DNA of 64,000 nucleotides from an uncultured Rhodospirillales bacterium (GTDB taxonomy: Bacteria > Pseudomonadota > Alphaproteobacteria > CACIAM-22H2): positions 124,001-188,000 of the forward strand of contig CALANV010000037.1 in NCBI GenBank assembly GCA_937926175.1, in the 5' to 3' direction. The notes beneath the pieces are model-generated. The model had not been told where the DNA came from. It searched no databases and saw only the letters and a list, made by a program, of their open reading frames with translations. Position 1 is the stretch's first letter, and every line of letters begins with the position of its first letter. Positions 1-8,642 of this stretch are shown here, in pieces. Position numbers and translations under genes: made by a program.

Positions 1-1340
1 GCGTCTTCGGCGAAGAGCAACTTGATGCGACCGAGACCGGCCTTTCCGACTTCCTGGACGAGAGCGTTCATTGTGCGCACGATGTTTTCGCGGTCGATGT
101 CGGCGAGCTGCCAGTCGAGTTCCACGCGCGGGATGCCGAGGGCATCGACCTCGTCGCCCAGGCGCACGCGGCTGTCGGGATTCGGCGCCTGCTCGGCCGC
201 AAAACCGATCTCGAAATAGCCGACGACGTCCGAGGTCGGCTTGAAGATCCGCCGGTAGGTGTAGTCGGTCACCGCGGGGAAGTCGGCGAGGATGCGCGAG
301 ATATGCTCGAACAGGTCGTCGGGCAGCCTGCCCGCGCGGATCGCGCCGGAGAGCCGGCGAAGGCTGACGACCCCCGCCGGATCGGCGCCGATCCGCCGCG
401 GCTCGATGAAAAAGTTCGAGTTCAACAGCTCGTGCCGACGCTGCATCGCTTCGGTGAAGCCGAACGACAGCATGTCGACTTCGTCGCGGAAATCGCTGAG
501 GGGGCGCCGCTCCGCCGGTACCAGCATCGCAAGCTCCGAGAACGCCGGATGCTCCTGGAAATACCGGCCGATCAGGTCGTTGCGTGCACCGAAGGTGCGT
601 CCCTTGCCGTCCGGCACGCCGAGGAGGAGGCGCGCGTTCTCGATCGTGCCCGTCGCCAGGATGAACAGCCGCGCCCTTGCCGTGAACCGCGGCCCCTGCA
701 GGACGGCAAGCTCGATCGAATCGATGACCGATCCCTCGTCGTTCGTTCCGAATCGAACCAGATTGGCGTTCAGGTAGACCGTGACGTTGGCGGCGCGCTC
801 CAGCTCGTCGCGAAAGGCCTTGCCGAACCGCAACGGGCCGCTTTGCTGCCAGCGCCGCAACTCGACCGCATCTTCGGCAAAGCGCAGGGAGGTGAGGCCC
901 GGACGCTGCGATTGCACCTGGGACCGGTCGACGTCGTATGTCGCGTACGGTTTGATTCTCAAGACCTGCGTCGCGCGCTCGTAATACGGCTTCAGAGTCT
1001 CGAGGCCGAAGGGCCAGCCGCTGTCGTGAAGCCACTCGCGCGTCGCGAAGTCGATCGGATCGAGCGGTCTGCAATCGCCGCCCCAGTGGCCGGTGCATCC
1101 GCCGAGGGCCCGTATGCGCTCGGCCCTCAGATCGAAATAGGGAAGGCCGACATTTCCACCCTGCGCGAGCATTTGCGTCTCAGCCGAGTAGTCGGTGCCG
1201 CCGCTTTCGAACACGCAGACCTCCGTGCGCGTATCGATGAATTCGCGCGCGATGGTGATTCCGGCGGCCCCGGCCCCGATGATGGCGACGTCGCAGGTAA
1301 CGACCGTGCCGGCGGACAGCGTGCGGGCGTCAACCAGCAT
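1..1340 (-). CDS. GMC-family FAD oxidoreductase (C-terminus beyond window)
   Basis: The minus frame is open from an ATG at 1340 to the left edge, so the C-terminus is missing. The N-terminus has a dinucleotide-binding fold (AIIGAGAAGITIAREF) followed by an acidic strand end (FESGG), then a GHWGG segment that binds FAD in membrane-type GMC dehydrogenases. Later segments (RLFILATGTIENARLLL, then a substrate domain) also fit glucose-methanol-choline oxidoreductases of the fructose/gluconate dehydrogenase type, which oxidise sugars or alcohols and pass electrons to the respiratory chain. The gene starts 5 bp after the stop of a small Tat-signal protein that resembles the third subunit of such dehydrogenases, which supports a periplasmic or membrane-bound complex. 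The substrate cannot be named. The C-terminal catalytic His lies outside the window. Confidence 0.85.
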   Translation of the reverse strand, partial: MLVDARTLSAGTVVTCDVAIIGAGAAGITIAREFIDTRTEVCVFESGGTDYSAETQMLAQGGNVGLPYFDLRAERIRALGGCTGHWGGDCRPLDPIDFATREWLHDSGWPFGLETLKPYYERATQVLRIKPYATYDVDRSQVQSQRPGLTSLRFAEDAVELRRWQQSGPLRFGKAFRDELERAANVTVYLNANLVRFGTNDEGSVIDSIELAVLQGPRFTARARLFILATGTIENARLLLGVPDGKGRTFGARNDLIGRYFQEHPAFSELAMLVPAERRPLSDFRDEVDMLSFGFTEAMQRRHELLNSNFFIEPRRIGADPAGVVSLRRLSGAIRAGRLPDDLFEHISRILADFPAVTDYTYRRIFKPTSDVVGYFEIGFAAEQAPNPDSRVRLGDEVDALGIPRVELDWQLADIDRENIVRTMNALVQEVGKAGLGRIKLLFAED

Positions 1341-1345
1341 GACGG

Positions 1346-1750
1346 TCAGCCGGCGGCGACGAGGGCGTAGAGCCGCGCCTCGGTCTCAGACAGCATCCAG
1401 CCCTCGACGCGGACGATGCGGCCTTCGGTGAAGTCGGCCCGAATGCGTGCATCGATCCAGGCCCGCAGCTCCTCGACGCTGCAGCGGGTCAGCCGGTGCC
1501 GCTCGGCCGGATCCGCGCACACCTGTTCGGCCAGGACTTGCGGCGTTCCGGCGCAGGCACCGGCGCGGCGACATGCGATGCCGAGCGCGCGTGCCGACGC
1601 GCGCGCATGCGGAAACAGGGCCGCAAGCCGTTCCGGCAACGGATCGTTTGCGACGATTCCGGCTGCGCGCACCGGCAATCCGAGCACGGTGCCGAGGCTG
1701 GCAAGCATGGTGAGCAGAGAGCGGCGGCGTAGGGTGGAAAATGCGCTCAT
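1346..1750 (-). CDS. Tat-signal small subunit of a GMC-type dehydrogenase
   Basis: This 134-residue protein begins with a twin-arginine-like signal (RRRSLLTMLASLGTVLG) ending near an Ala-rich cleavage region, so it is probably exported. The mature part is short and helical with four Cys residues (one near 60, others in ACAG, VCAD and RCSV) and ends in a segment rich in acidic and aromatic residues (WMLSETEARLYALVA). The position directly before the GMC oxidoreductase, and the small size, match the gluconate-2-dehydrogenase subunit-3/sorbitol-dehydrogenase small-subunit type, which is needed for export or stability of the flavoprotein. The assignment rests more on context than on sequence. No strong Shine-Dalgarno precedes the ATG. 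Confidence 0.6.
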   Translation of the reverse strand: MSAFSTLRRRSLLTMLASLGTVLGLPVRAAGIVANDPLPERLAALFPHARASARALGIACRRAGACAGTPQVLAEQVCADPAERHRLTRCSVEELRAWIDARIRADFTEGRIVRVEGWMLSETEARLYALVAAG

Positions 1751-1886
1751 GCAACGGCAAGGCGTCGTGATGCCCGGAATGATCCGTGCTCATGCCGCCA
1801 TCGCCAATGGGCGAAATCGGGCTAGGCCATTAGCGGTGTCGCGTCGCCGCTGCCTCGATTTCGCCTCTTGCCGCCGCGCCTTTTTG

Positions 1887-3530
1887 TCAGCCCTTCGTCT
1901 TCGCCAACTCCTGTTCGCGCTGACGCAGCTTGAACCGTTGCACCTTGCCGGTTTCGGTCCGGGGCAGGGCGTCGATGAACTCGATCTGGCGCGGATACTT
2001 GTAAGGCGCGATCTGGCTCTTCACGAAATCCTGCAGCTCCTTGACGGTCTGTGGATTGGCGTCGCGCGGATCGCGCAGTACGACATACGCCTTGACGATC
2101 ATGCCGCGTTCCTCGTCGGGCGCGCCGATGACGGCGCATTCGCGGACCTTGGCATGCTCGAGCAGAACGCCTTCGACCTCGGGGCCCGAGATGTTGTAAC
2201 CGGCCGAGATGATCATGTCGTCGGCGCGCGCCTGATACCAGAAGTAGCCGTCCTCATCCATCTTGTAGGCGTCGCCGGTGAGGTTCCAGCCGTTCTGGAC
2301 GTACTTGGCCTGCCGCTCCGGATCGGCGAGATAACGGCACCCGGTGGGGCCGCGCACCGCGAGTTTGCCGATCTCGCCCGGCGGCAGTGGCCGGCCTTCG
2401 TCGTCAACGACGCAGGCCTCGTACCCGGGGATGGCCTTGCCGGTGGCGCCCGGGCGGATGTCGTCGCCCGCGGCCGAGATGAAGATGTGCAGCATCTCGG
2501 TCGAGCCCAGGCCGTCGATCAGCTTGATGCCGGTGGCCCGATGCCAGGCCTCGAATGTCGCGAGCGGCAGATGCTCGCCGGCCGAAACACCTTTCTTCAA
2601 TGAGGCAAGGTGTTCCTTCTTCGCGTTCTCGGCCATGAAGCGATAGGCGGTCGGCGCCGTGAAGACGATCGTCGCCTTGTTGTCATAGATGATCTGCGGC
2701 AGCACGTCGGGCGTCGCCTTCTCGGCGAGCGCGGTGGATGCACCGAACCGCATCGGGAAGGTGACGAGCCCGCCGAGTCCGAAGGTGAAGGCGAGCGGCG
2801 GCGAGCCGCAGAAGATGTCGTCGGCCGTCGGCTTCAGCGTGGAGCGCGGGAAGCAATCGCAGATCGCCATGACGTCGCGGTGGAAGTGCACTGTGCCCTT
2901 GGCCGGGCCGGTCGTGCCGGACGTGAAGGCGATGAGCGCGACGTCATCCGCCGCCGTGTCGCAGTTGGCGAAGTCCGCCGGCTTGCGCGCCATGCGCGCC
3001 TCGAGCCCGTCGGACGCATCGGTGTTGAAGTAGACGATGTCCTTGCAGACGGGTGCCTTGTCGCGGGCGTTCTTCATCTCGTCGGCGAGGCGTACGTCGC
3101 ACAGCGCAAGCGCGATGCGCGCCTTGTCCAGGATGTAGCTGAGCTCCTTGGCCCGCAGCAGCGGCATGGTCGCAACGGCGATGCCGCCCGCCTTGAGCAC
3201 GGCGAACCAGCACGCAACCATCATCGGATTGTTGGCGCCGCGCAGCAGCACCCGGTTCCCGGGCTGCAGGCCGCAATCCTCCGTCAGGACGCGGGCGATA
3301 CGGTTCGCGGTCTCGAGCAGCTGGCGATAGCTCCAGACCTTGCCCTCGAACCAGATGACCGGCCGCTCGGCAAAGCCGCCGGCGACCATCTTGTCGAGAA
3401 GTTCGACCGCGGCGTTCAACCGGCCGGGATACTGCAGTTCCGGCAAGTTGAAGAACATCCGGGGCCATTGCTCCGGAGGCGGAAGGTTGTCGCGCGCAAA
3501 AGTGTCGACGTGCGCCGTGCGCTCAGGCAT
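1887..3530 (-). CDS. Aryl-CoA ligase, benzoate/2-aminobenzoate-CoA ligase type
   Basis: This is an AMP-forming acyl-CoA synthetase of about 547 residues. It shows the P-loop AFTSGTTGPAKGTVHF, the SAGEHLP and GLGSTEMLHIF motifs, the adenylate-binding TGDAYKMDEDGYFWYQARADDMI and the C-terminal lysine region (PRTETGKVQRFKLR). The best family fit is the benzoate/2-aminobenzoate-CoA ligase group, which activates an aromatic acid with ATP and CoA in the cytoplasm. An in-frame extension upstream to 3782 runs into the neighbouring gene. I chose the ATG at 3530, which gives the typical N-terminus and an 8-bp overlap with the upstream gene's stop, the coupling seen throughout this operon. It is the last gene of the operon. 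The exact substrate (benzoate, salicylate, anthranilate) is inference. Confidence 0.85.
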   Translation of the reverse strand: MPERTAHVDTFARDNLPPPEQWPRMFFNLPELQYPGRLNAAVELLDKMVAGGFAERPVIWFEGKVWSYRQLLETANRIARVLTEDCGLQPGNRVLLRGANNPMMVACWFAVLKAGGIAVATMPLLRAKELSYILDKARIALALCDVRLADEMKNARDKAPVCKDIVYFNTDASDGLEARMARKPADFANCDTAADDVALIAFTSGTTGPAKGTVHFHRDVMAICDCFPRSTLKPTADDIFCGSPPLAFTFGLGGLVTFPMRFGASTALAEKATPDVLPQIIYDNKATIVFTAPTAYRFMAENAKKEHLASLKKGVSAGEHLPLATFEAWHRATGIKLIDGLGSTEMLHIFISAAGDDIRPGATGKAIPGYEACVVDDEGRPLPPGEIGKLAVRGPTGCRYLADPERQAKYVQNGWNLTGDAYKMDEDGYFWYQARADDMIISAGYNISGPEVEGVLLEHAKVRECAVIGAPDEERGMIVKAYVVLRDPRDANPQTVKELQDFVKSQIAPYKYPRQIEFIDALPRTETGKVQRFKLRQREQELAKTKG

Positions 3531-5181
3531 GGGACATCTCCAGATCTGGCGGATTGAAATTCGGTTTCGGCATCTGCACGGTGACCGCGTTCGACGGTGG
3601 ACTGTGCCGGCCGAATTTGTCGTAAGCGACGACGTAATAAGTGTAGTCGAGGCCGCCGAGCACGAAGCGGTCGGTGTATTTCGGCGTCTTGACGGCCTCG
3701 ATGATCGAGGCATGGCCGTCGTCCTCGGCCCGGTAGACGTCGTAGCCGATAATCTCGCTGCCTTCGGCCCGCTTCCAGGCAAGCTGGATCGCGCCGTCCT
3801 TTACGGTCGCCGTCAGGCCGGCGCCGCCTGCCGGCCAGGTCGGCGCTGCGCCCGAGGTGTCCTCGCGCGGCGCCTGGATCATGCCCTTGGGCCACAGGAA
3901 GCAGGTGACGGTCTTGAAGTTCTCGTCGAGCTGCTTGCAGACATTGCAATAGATGCAGCGGATGATCTTCTCGGGCCGGCCTTCCTCGACCTTGCGGACC
4001 CAGTCGGGATCGGCCAGGAGCTGGCGCGCCATGCCGATGATGTCGGCCTTGCCTTCCTGAAGCAGCCGCTCGGCATCGGCCGGATCACTGATCTTGCCGA
4101 CCGAGACGACCGGAACATTGTAGCCCTTGGCATTGATATACTGCTTGATGCCCGCGGCAAGATGAGCATGCGGCAGGGGCGGATACCAGTCGCCCGGCAT
4201 GCAGCGGTCGCCGCTGTAGCCGGTATAGGGATAGAGCGGCTGGCCGGGCTTGTGCACGGCGTCCTCGAACTTGCCGCCGACAGACAGCGAGATGTAGTCG
4301 ACTCCCATCTGCGCCATGCGCAGCGCGATGCGTTGTGCGTCCGGCAGGCCGTAGCCGTCCTTGATCGCCTCTTCGGCCAGGAAGCGCACGCCGACGGGAA
4401 AATCCGGTCCCACCGTCCGGCGCACCCGCGTCATCACCTTGCCGAACAGGCGAAGCCGGCCCTCGAGCGTGCGGCCGTCGTATTCGTCGCGGCGCTTGTT
4501 GTGGCGCGACAGGAACGACGACAGCGTGTAGGCGTGCGCCGAATGGAGTTCGACCCCGTCATAGCCGGCTTCGCGGACGCGGCCGGCCGCCGCGGCGAAC
4601 TGGTCGATGATCAGGTCAATGTCCTCCGTCGTCAGCATGTCGATGGTCTGACGCCAGCCCGACCGTGCGACCTTCAGGAAGTGGATGATCTGCGGCACGA
4701 CCTTCGATGGCCCGGCATCGTGGACGCGCTTCACCAGCTCGCGATGGCCGTCGATGAACCGGTCCTCGGAAATGCGGAGCAGGGGCCCTGACTTCGAGCC
4801 GTGGATTGCCGTCGCCTCGACGACGATCAGCCCGACATGCCCCTCGGCGTAGCGGACGTAGCGGTCGATCACGTCCTGGTTGACGAAGCCGTCCTCGCCC
4901 GACAGCCGCGTGACCATCGCCGGGACCAGGACCCGGTTGGGGATGGTCATCGTATTGATCTTGAGCGGTTCGAGCAGCTTCATCGCGCTATTCCGTTGGT
5001 ATTTCGATGCCTGTACGTACCGGGCGAGACAGGCCGGACAGAGGCACGTCGCGGCCGTTTCGTCCGGCACCGGCAGGATCGCGGGCATCTCCTTGCACCA
5101 GCATGCACCGGCCGGATCGCAACGGAAGGACTGCCCGCAGCGCGGGCAGGTGATGACGGCGGGTGCGGAAGAGAGAGCCAT
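3523..5181 (-). CDS. Old-yellow-enzyme family oxidoreductase with N-terminal CWC and C-terminal Fn3 modules
   Basis: Three modules sit in one 552-residue frame. Residues 1-66 are cysteine-rich (CPRCGQ, GACWCKEMP, CLCPACL), matching the small 'cysteine-rich CWC' proteins. From Met67 there is a full FMN-binding TIM barrel of the NADH:flavin oxidoreductase family, ending in C409-x2-C412-x2-C415-x11-C427, the [4Fe-4S] arrangement of trimethylamine dehydrogenase and dienoyl-CoA reductase. The FAD/NAD domains that follow in those enzymes are absent. In their place residues about 453-540 resemble a fibronectin type III domain. Met67 (4983) could be an internal start, producing separate CWC and OYE proteins. 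The 5181 ATG lies immediately after the acyl-CoA dehydrogenase stop. In related clusters an OYE module is joined to a salicylyl/2-aminobenzoyl-CoA monooxygenase, which is not present here. Confidence 0.85.
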   Translation of the reverse strand: MALSSAPAVITCPRCGQSFRCDPAGACWCKEMPAILPVPDETAATCLCPACLARYVQASKYQRNSAMKLLEPLKINTMTIPNRVLVPAMVTRLSGEDGFVNQDVIDRYVRYAEGHVGLIVVEATAIHGSKSGPLLRISEDRFIDGHRELVKRVHDAGPSKVVPQIIHFLKVARSGWRQTIDMLTTEDIDLIIDQFAAAAGRVREAGYDGVELHSAHAYTLSSFLSRHNKRRDEYDGRTLEGRLRLFGKVMTRVRRTVGPDFPVGVRFLAEEAIKDGYGLPDAQRIALRMAQMGVDYISLSVGGKFEDAVHKPGQPLYPYTGYSGDRCMPGDWYPPLPHAHLAAGIKQYINAKGYNVPVVSVGKISDPADAERLLQEGKADIIGMARQLLADPDWVRKVEEGRPEKIIRCIYCNVCKQLDENFKTVTCFLWPKGMIQAPREDTSGAAPTWPAGGAGLTATVKDGAIQLAWKRAEGSEIIGYDVYRAEDDGHASIIEAVKTPKYTDRFVLGGLDYTYYVVAYDKFGRHSPPSNAVTVQMPKPNFNPPDLEMSHA

Positions 5182-6387
5182 TCATGCCGGCTCCGCCGTC
5201 TTCTTCGTTTCCGTCGCCGCGGCGTGCGCGGCCAGAACCTGGCCGGCGATCACGAGCTTCTGGATTTCCGTCGTGCCCTCGTAGATGCGAAGCGCGCGGA
5301 TCTCGCGGTAGAGCCGTTCGACCGGCACGCCGGAGACCACCCCGAGGCCGCCGTGGAGCTGGACAGCGGCGTCGATCACCCGCTGCGCGGCCTCGGTCGC
5401 GAACATCTTGGCCATCGACGCCTCGCGCGTGACGCGATCCGCCCTACGGTCCTTGGTCCACGCCGCGCGGTAGACGAGGAGTGCCGCGGCGTCGACATCG
5501 ACAGCCATCTCGGCGATCCGGTTCTGGGTGAGCTGGAAGTCGGCGAGTTTCTGTCCGAACGCCTCGCGCGAGGTGACGCGCGACAGCGCCTCGTCGAGCG
5601 CACGGCGGGCGAAACCCAATGCCGCAGCACCGACTGTCGAGCGGAAAATGTCGAGCGTCGCCATCGCGATCTTGAAGCCTTCGCCCGGCCTGCCGAGCAT
5701 CTGCGTCGCCGGCACGCGGCAGTTCCTGAAGACAAGCGTGCCGAGCGGATGCGGCGCGATGACCTGGATGCGCTCCGAAATGGTAAGACCCGGCGCATCG
5801 GCATCGACGACGAAGGCCGACAGGCCCTTGGCACCCGGGCCTTCGCCGGTCCGCGCGAAGACCACGTAGTGGTGCGCGATGCCGCCGTTCGAGATCCACG
5901 TCTTGGTGCCGTCGAGGACGTAGTGGTCGCCGTCGCGCCGCGCCGTCATGCGCATGGACGCGACGTCGGAGCCGCCTTCGGGTTCGGAGAGCGCGAAGGC
6001 CGCGATCCGGGTGCCGGCGCAGACTTCGGGCAGGTAGCGCTGCTTCAGCGGCTCGGTGCCGAACAGCGCGATGGAGGCGGAGCCGAGCCCCTGCATGGCA
6101 AACGCGAAGTCGGCGAGCCCCGAGGTTCGTGCCAGGGTCTCGCGGACAAGGCAGAGCGAGCGCACGTCGAGCCGTTCGTACACGCCGCCGTAGGCTTTCG
6201 GCACCGCGTAGCGGAGCCAGCCCGCCTCGCCGAGCATGCGGACGAAGCGCGCGGAGAGCGCGTCGACGTCGTGCTCGTCGTGTTCGAACGGCGCGATCTC
6301 TTTCGCCGTCCAGGACTCGAGCCGCGCCGCGAGCTCGCGGTGTGCGTCGTCGAAGAAGGGCCAGCCGAGAAAGGTGCGGTCGGGCAT
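5182..6387 (-). CDS. Acyl-CoA dehydrogenase
   Basis: This 401-residue protein has the normal acyl-CoA dehydrogenase layout: an N-terminal helical domain, a middle beta domain with the FAD/substrate signature (AFALSEPEGGSDVASM, then KTWISNGGIAHHYVVFARTG), and a C-terminal helical domain ending in RIYEGTTEIQKLVIAGQVL, which carries the Glu of the usual catalytic position and the FAD-binding Gly-Thr. It catalyses FAD-dependent alpha,beta-dehydrogenation of an acyl-CoA, passing electrons to ETF. Its stop directly precedes the start of the OYE fusion, with no gap. Within this operon it probably handles the alicyclic or aliphatic CoA ester left after ring reduction or opening. That role is inferred from neighbours. 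Confidence 0.9.
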   Translation of the reverse strand: MPDRTFLGWPFFDDAHRELAARLESWTAKEIAPFEHDEHDVDALSARFVRMLGEAGWLRYAVPKAYGGVYERLDVRSLCLVRETLARTSGLADFAFAMQGLGSASIALFGTEPLKQRYLPEVCAGTRIAAFALSEPEGGSDVASMRMTARRDGDHYVLDGTKTWISNGGIAHHYVVFARTGEGPGAKGLSAFVVDADAPGLTISERIQVIAPHPLGTLVFRNCRVPATQMLGRPGEGFKIAMATLDIFRSTVGAAALGFARRALDEALSRVTSREAFGQKLADFQLTQNRIAEMAVDVDAAALLVYRAAWTKDRRADRVTREASMAKMFATEAAQRVIDAAVQLHGGLGVVSGVPVERLYREIRALRIYEGTTEIQKLVIAGQVLAAHAAATETKKTAEPA

Positions 6388-6413
6388 TCCTTATCCTTCC
6401 GCGCGCAGCACGC

Positions 6414-7238
6414 TCAGTTCCCCTCGAAGACCGGCTTCTGCTTGGCGACGAAGGCGTGGTAGGCGCGTTCGAAATCCTCGGTCTGCATGCAGATCGCCTG
6501 GGCCTGGGCCTCGGCCTCGATCGCCTGCTCGATGCCCATGTTCCATTCGTGGTCAAGCGCCTTCTTGGTCATGGCGTGCGCGAAGGTCGGGCCGTGGGCG
6601 AGGCTGTGCGCCATCTCCTCGGCATCGCCGAGCAGGCCTTCGGGCGTCGACAGGCGGTTGAAGAAGCCCCAGCGCTCCGCCTCCTCGCCGGACATCGTCC
6701 GGCCGGTGAACAGCAGCTCGGCGGCGCGACCCTGGCCGATGATGCGCGGCAGGATCGCACACGCCCCCATGTCGCAGCCGGCAAGCCCAACGCGCGTGAA
6801 CAAGAATGCGACCTTGGCACGCGGCGTGCCGAAGCGCAGGTCGCTCGCCATCGCGATGCAGGCCCCGGCGCCGGCGCAGACGCCGTCGACGGCGGCAATG
6901 ATCGGCTGCGGGCAGGCACGCATCGCCTTGACGAGATCGCCGGTCATGCGCGTGAAGCGCAGAAGGTTGACCATATCCATCCGGACCAGTGGGCCGATGA
7001 TGTCGTGCACGTCGCCGCCCGAGCAGAAATTGCCGCCGGCGCCGGTGATGACAACAGCGCGGATGTCCGGCACGTAGACGAGATCGCGGAAGAGATCGCG
7101 CAGCTCGGCATAGCTCTCGAAGGTCAGCGGATTCTTCCGCTCCGGCCGGTTGAGCGTGATGGTGGCGACGCGATCCTTGACGGACCAGCCGAAATGCTGC
7201 GGACGGAAACGGTCGGGACTGTAGGACGTCAGCGTCAT
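6414..7238 (-). CDS. Enoyl-CoA hydratase/isomerase family protein
   Basis: This crotonase-fold protein of 274 residues has the oxyanion-hole segments VITGAGGNFCSGGDVHDI and GVCAGAGACIAMASDLRFG, and the second half LFTRVGLAGCDMGACAILPRIIGQGRAAELLFTGR. The usual hydratase glutamates are not both evident: the second acidic position falls in GLAGCDMGA, so an isomerase or ring-cleaving thioesterase-like activity is as likely as simple hydration. The frame extends upstream, but the ATG at 7238 gives a family-typical start and a 4-bp ATGA overlap with the MarR stop. Homologues occupy the same position in salicylyl-CoA/2-aminobenzoyl-CoA clusters. Confidence 0.85.
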   Translation of the reverse strand: MTLTSYSPDRFRPQHFGWSVKDRVATITLNRPERKNPLTFESYAELRDLFRDLVYVPDIRAVVITGAGGNFCSGGDVHDIIGPLVRMDMVNLLRFTRMTGDLVKAMRACPQPIIAAVDGVCAGAGACIAMASDLRFGTPRAKVAFLFTRVGLAGCDMGACAILPRIIGQGRAAELLFTGRTMSGEEAERWGFFNRLSTPEGLLGDAEEMAHSLAHGPTFAHAMTKKALDHEWNMGIEQAIEAEAQAQAICMQTEDFERAYHAFVAKQKPVFEGN

Positions 7239-7762
7239 GCGTTGTCTTTCTTCACGGGATTCGGTCCGGCTGCCTGGATCGAGCGCTTGAGCTTGGCGAG
7301 CAGGTTGAGGAGCTCGGCCATCTCGGCCCGACTCAGTCCGGCGAAAAGCGCGTCGATCCAGGCTTCGTGGACCGGTGTCATGGCATCGAAGGCGCGCTTG
7401 CCGGCGGGCGTAAGCTTCACGCGACTGCGCCGGCGGTCGTCCGGTGCCGGCGCGCGCGCGATCAGTCCTTCGGCGACGAGACGATCGACGAGACCGGTGA
7501 TATTGCCGTTCGACACCATGAGGCGGTCGGACAACTCGCTCATGGTCAGGCCGTCTGGCGCGCGGTCGAGCTGCGCCAGCAGGTCGAAACGGGGGAGCGT
7601 GATGTTGAAGCTCTCGCGCAATCCCGCGCGCACATGCGCCTCGATCAGGTTGGCGCAGGTGAGCAGCCGCAGCCACACGCGCAGTTCGAGCTTGTCGTCC
7701 CGCGCGACCGCGCTTTCGCGGTCGCTTCCGTTCGTACGGACCAGGGTCTCGTCGTCCGTCAT
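7235..7762 (-). CDS. MarR-family transcriptional regulator
   Basis: This 175-residue winged-helix protein carries the MarR core: LPRFDLLAQLDRAPDGLTMSELSDRLMVSNGNITGLVDRLVAEGLI (helix-turn-helix), a wing APAPDDRRRSRVKLT, and flanking helices that dimerise. MarR proteins in aryl-CoA operons usually repress the operon and are released by a CoA thioester or aromatic ligand. The gene is the second of the operon, coupled by ATGA overlaps on both sides. A perfect 8+8 bp palindrome lies about 45 bp upstream of the first gene and is the natural candidate for its site, so autoregulation is likely (inference). Confidence 0.9.
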   Translation of the reverse strand: MTDDETLVRTNGSDRESAVARDDKLELRVWLRLLTCANLIEAHVRAGLRESFNITLPRFDLLAQLDRAPDGLTMSELSDRLMVSNGNITGLVDRLVAEGLIARAPAPDDRRRSRVKLTPAGKRAFDAMTPVHEAWIDALFAGLSRAEMAELLNLLAKLKRSIQAAGPNPVKKDNA

Positions 7763-8580
7763 GAGATTTCTCCACCGGCGATCGGCAGCGTCGCGCCGGT
7801 AATGGCGCCGGAAGAAGGAAGACAGAGGAATCCGACCGCGGCCGCGACCTCGTCCGGCATCACGAGGCGCCCCATCGGGTTGCTCGCGGCGAGGCTCGCG
7901 CGTGCCTCCTCGGCCGAACGTTTGGTCTTGGCGACGATGGTCGCCACGGCGCCCTCGAGCATCGGCGTATCGGTGTAGCCGGGACAGACCGCATTGACGG
8001 TGACGCCCGTGCGCGCGAACTCGACGGCAAGGGCGCGGGTGAGTCCGACCAGCCCGTGCTTCGCGGCGACATAGGCGCTGACATAGGGATAGCCCTTGAG
8101 GCCGGCTGTCGAGGCGACGTTGACGATGCGGCCCCAGCCGGCGGCGATCATCGCCGGCGCCACCGCGCGCGTGCACAGATAGGCGCTGGTCAGATTGAGG
8201 GCGAGCATGCGCGACCACAGTGCCGGATCGGTCTTGGCGAACGGTGCACTTTCGGCCCCGCCCGCGTTGTTGACGAGGATGGCGGGCGCGCCGAGCGCGC
8301 GCGCGGCGTCGTCGAGTGCGCGCGCGAGCGCCGTTTCGTCCGTTACGTCGGCCGCCACGTCGCGCACGCGTCCCGCGCCGGAAAGCGCGGCGGCGGTCTC
8401 GGCGAGGGCGGCGGCATTGCGGGCGACGAGGGTGAGGTCGGCGCCGAGGCGCGCGAGCTCGCGCGCGATTGCGGCACCGATGCCGCGCGACGCGCCGGTC
8501 ACAATGGCATGCCGGCCGGCAAGGGGCCGGACATCTTCATGCGTCGGCGACGCGTTGGTTTGCGGTAATGATGCGGTCAT
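7759..8580 (-). CDS. SDR-family NAD(P)-dependent oxidoreductase
   Basis: This 273-residue short-chain dehydrogenase has the cofactor motif TGASRGIGAAIA near residue 30, NNAG, the catalytic Ser in VNVASTAG, and the Tyr-x3-Lys pair in YVSAYVAAKHGL, followed by NAVCPGYTDTPM. It probably oxidises a 3-hydroxyacyl-CoA or hydroxylated alicyclic CoA ester in the pathway encoded downstream. The ATG at 8580 was chosen over an upstream in-frame start (8622) because a strong Shine-Dalgarno (GAGGGAGG) sits just before it and the upstream start falls in the promoter palindrome. It is the first gene of the operon. Confidence 0.9.
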   Translation of the reverse strand: MTASLPQTNASPTHEDVRPLAGRHAIVTGASRGIGAAIARELARLGADLTLVARNAAALAETAAALSGAGRVRDVAADVTDETALARALDDAARALGAPAILVNNAGGAESAPFAKTDPALWSRMLALNLTSAYLCTRAVAPAMIAAGWGRIVNVASTAGLKGYPYVSAYVAAKHGLVGLTRALAVEFARTGVTVNAVCPGYTDTPMLEGAVATIVAKTKRSAEEARASLAASNPMGRLVMPDEVAAAVGFLCLPSSGAITGATLPIAGGEIS

Positions 8581-8622
8581 GCCTCCCTCGGCGCCCGGCG
8601 GAACGGCATGTCCGCCAAGCAA

Positions 8623-8642
8623 TTATTTTAAGTGTAAAATAA
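8623..8642. promoter_or_regulatory. Perfect inverted repeat, candidate MarR operator
   Basis: The arms TTATTTTA and TAAAATAA are exact reverse complements separated by AGTG. The 20-bp site is an AT-rich island in GC-rich DNA and lies 43-62 bp upstream of the first operon gene, where the promoter is expected. Its size and symmetry suit a dimeric MarR protein, one of which is encoded as the second operon gene. Binding is inferred. Confidence 0.65.

Noticed and set aside
303..1370. 355-residue plus-strand ORF at the left edge
   Set aside because: The minus strand here encodes a GMC oxidoreductase with recognisable FAD motifs. The plus reading is its shadow.
4801..6462. 553-residue plus-strand ORF opposite the acyl-CoA dehydrogenase
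   Set aside because: It is compositionally biased and antisense to a family-typical dehydrogenase.
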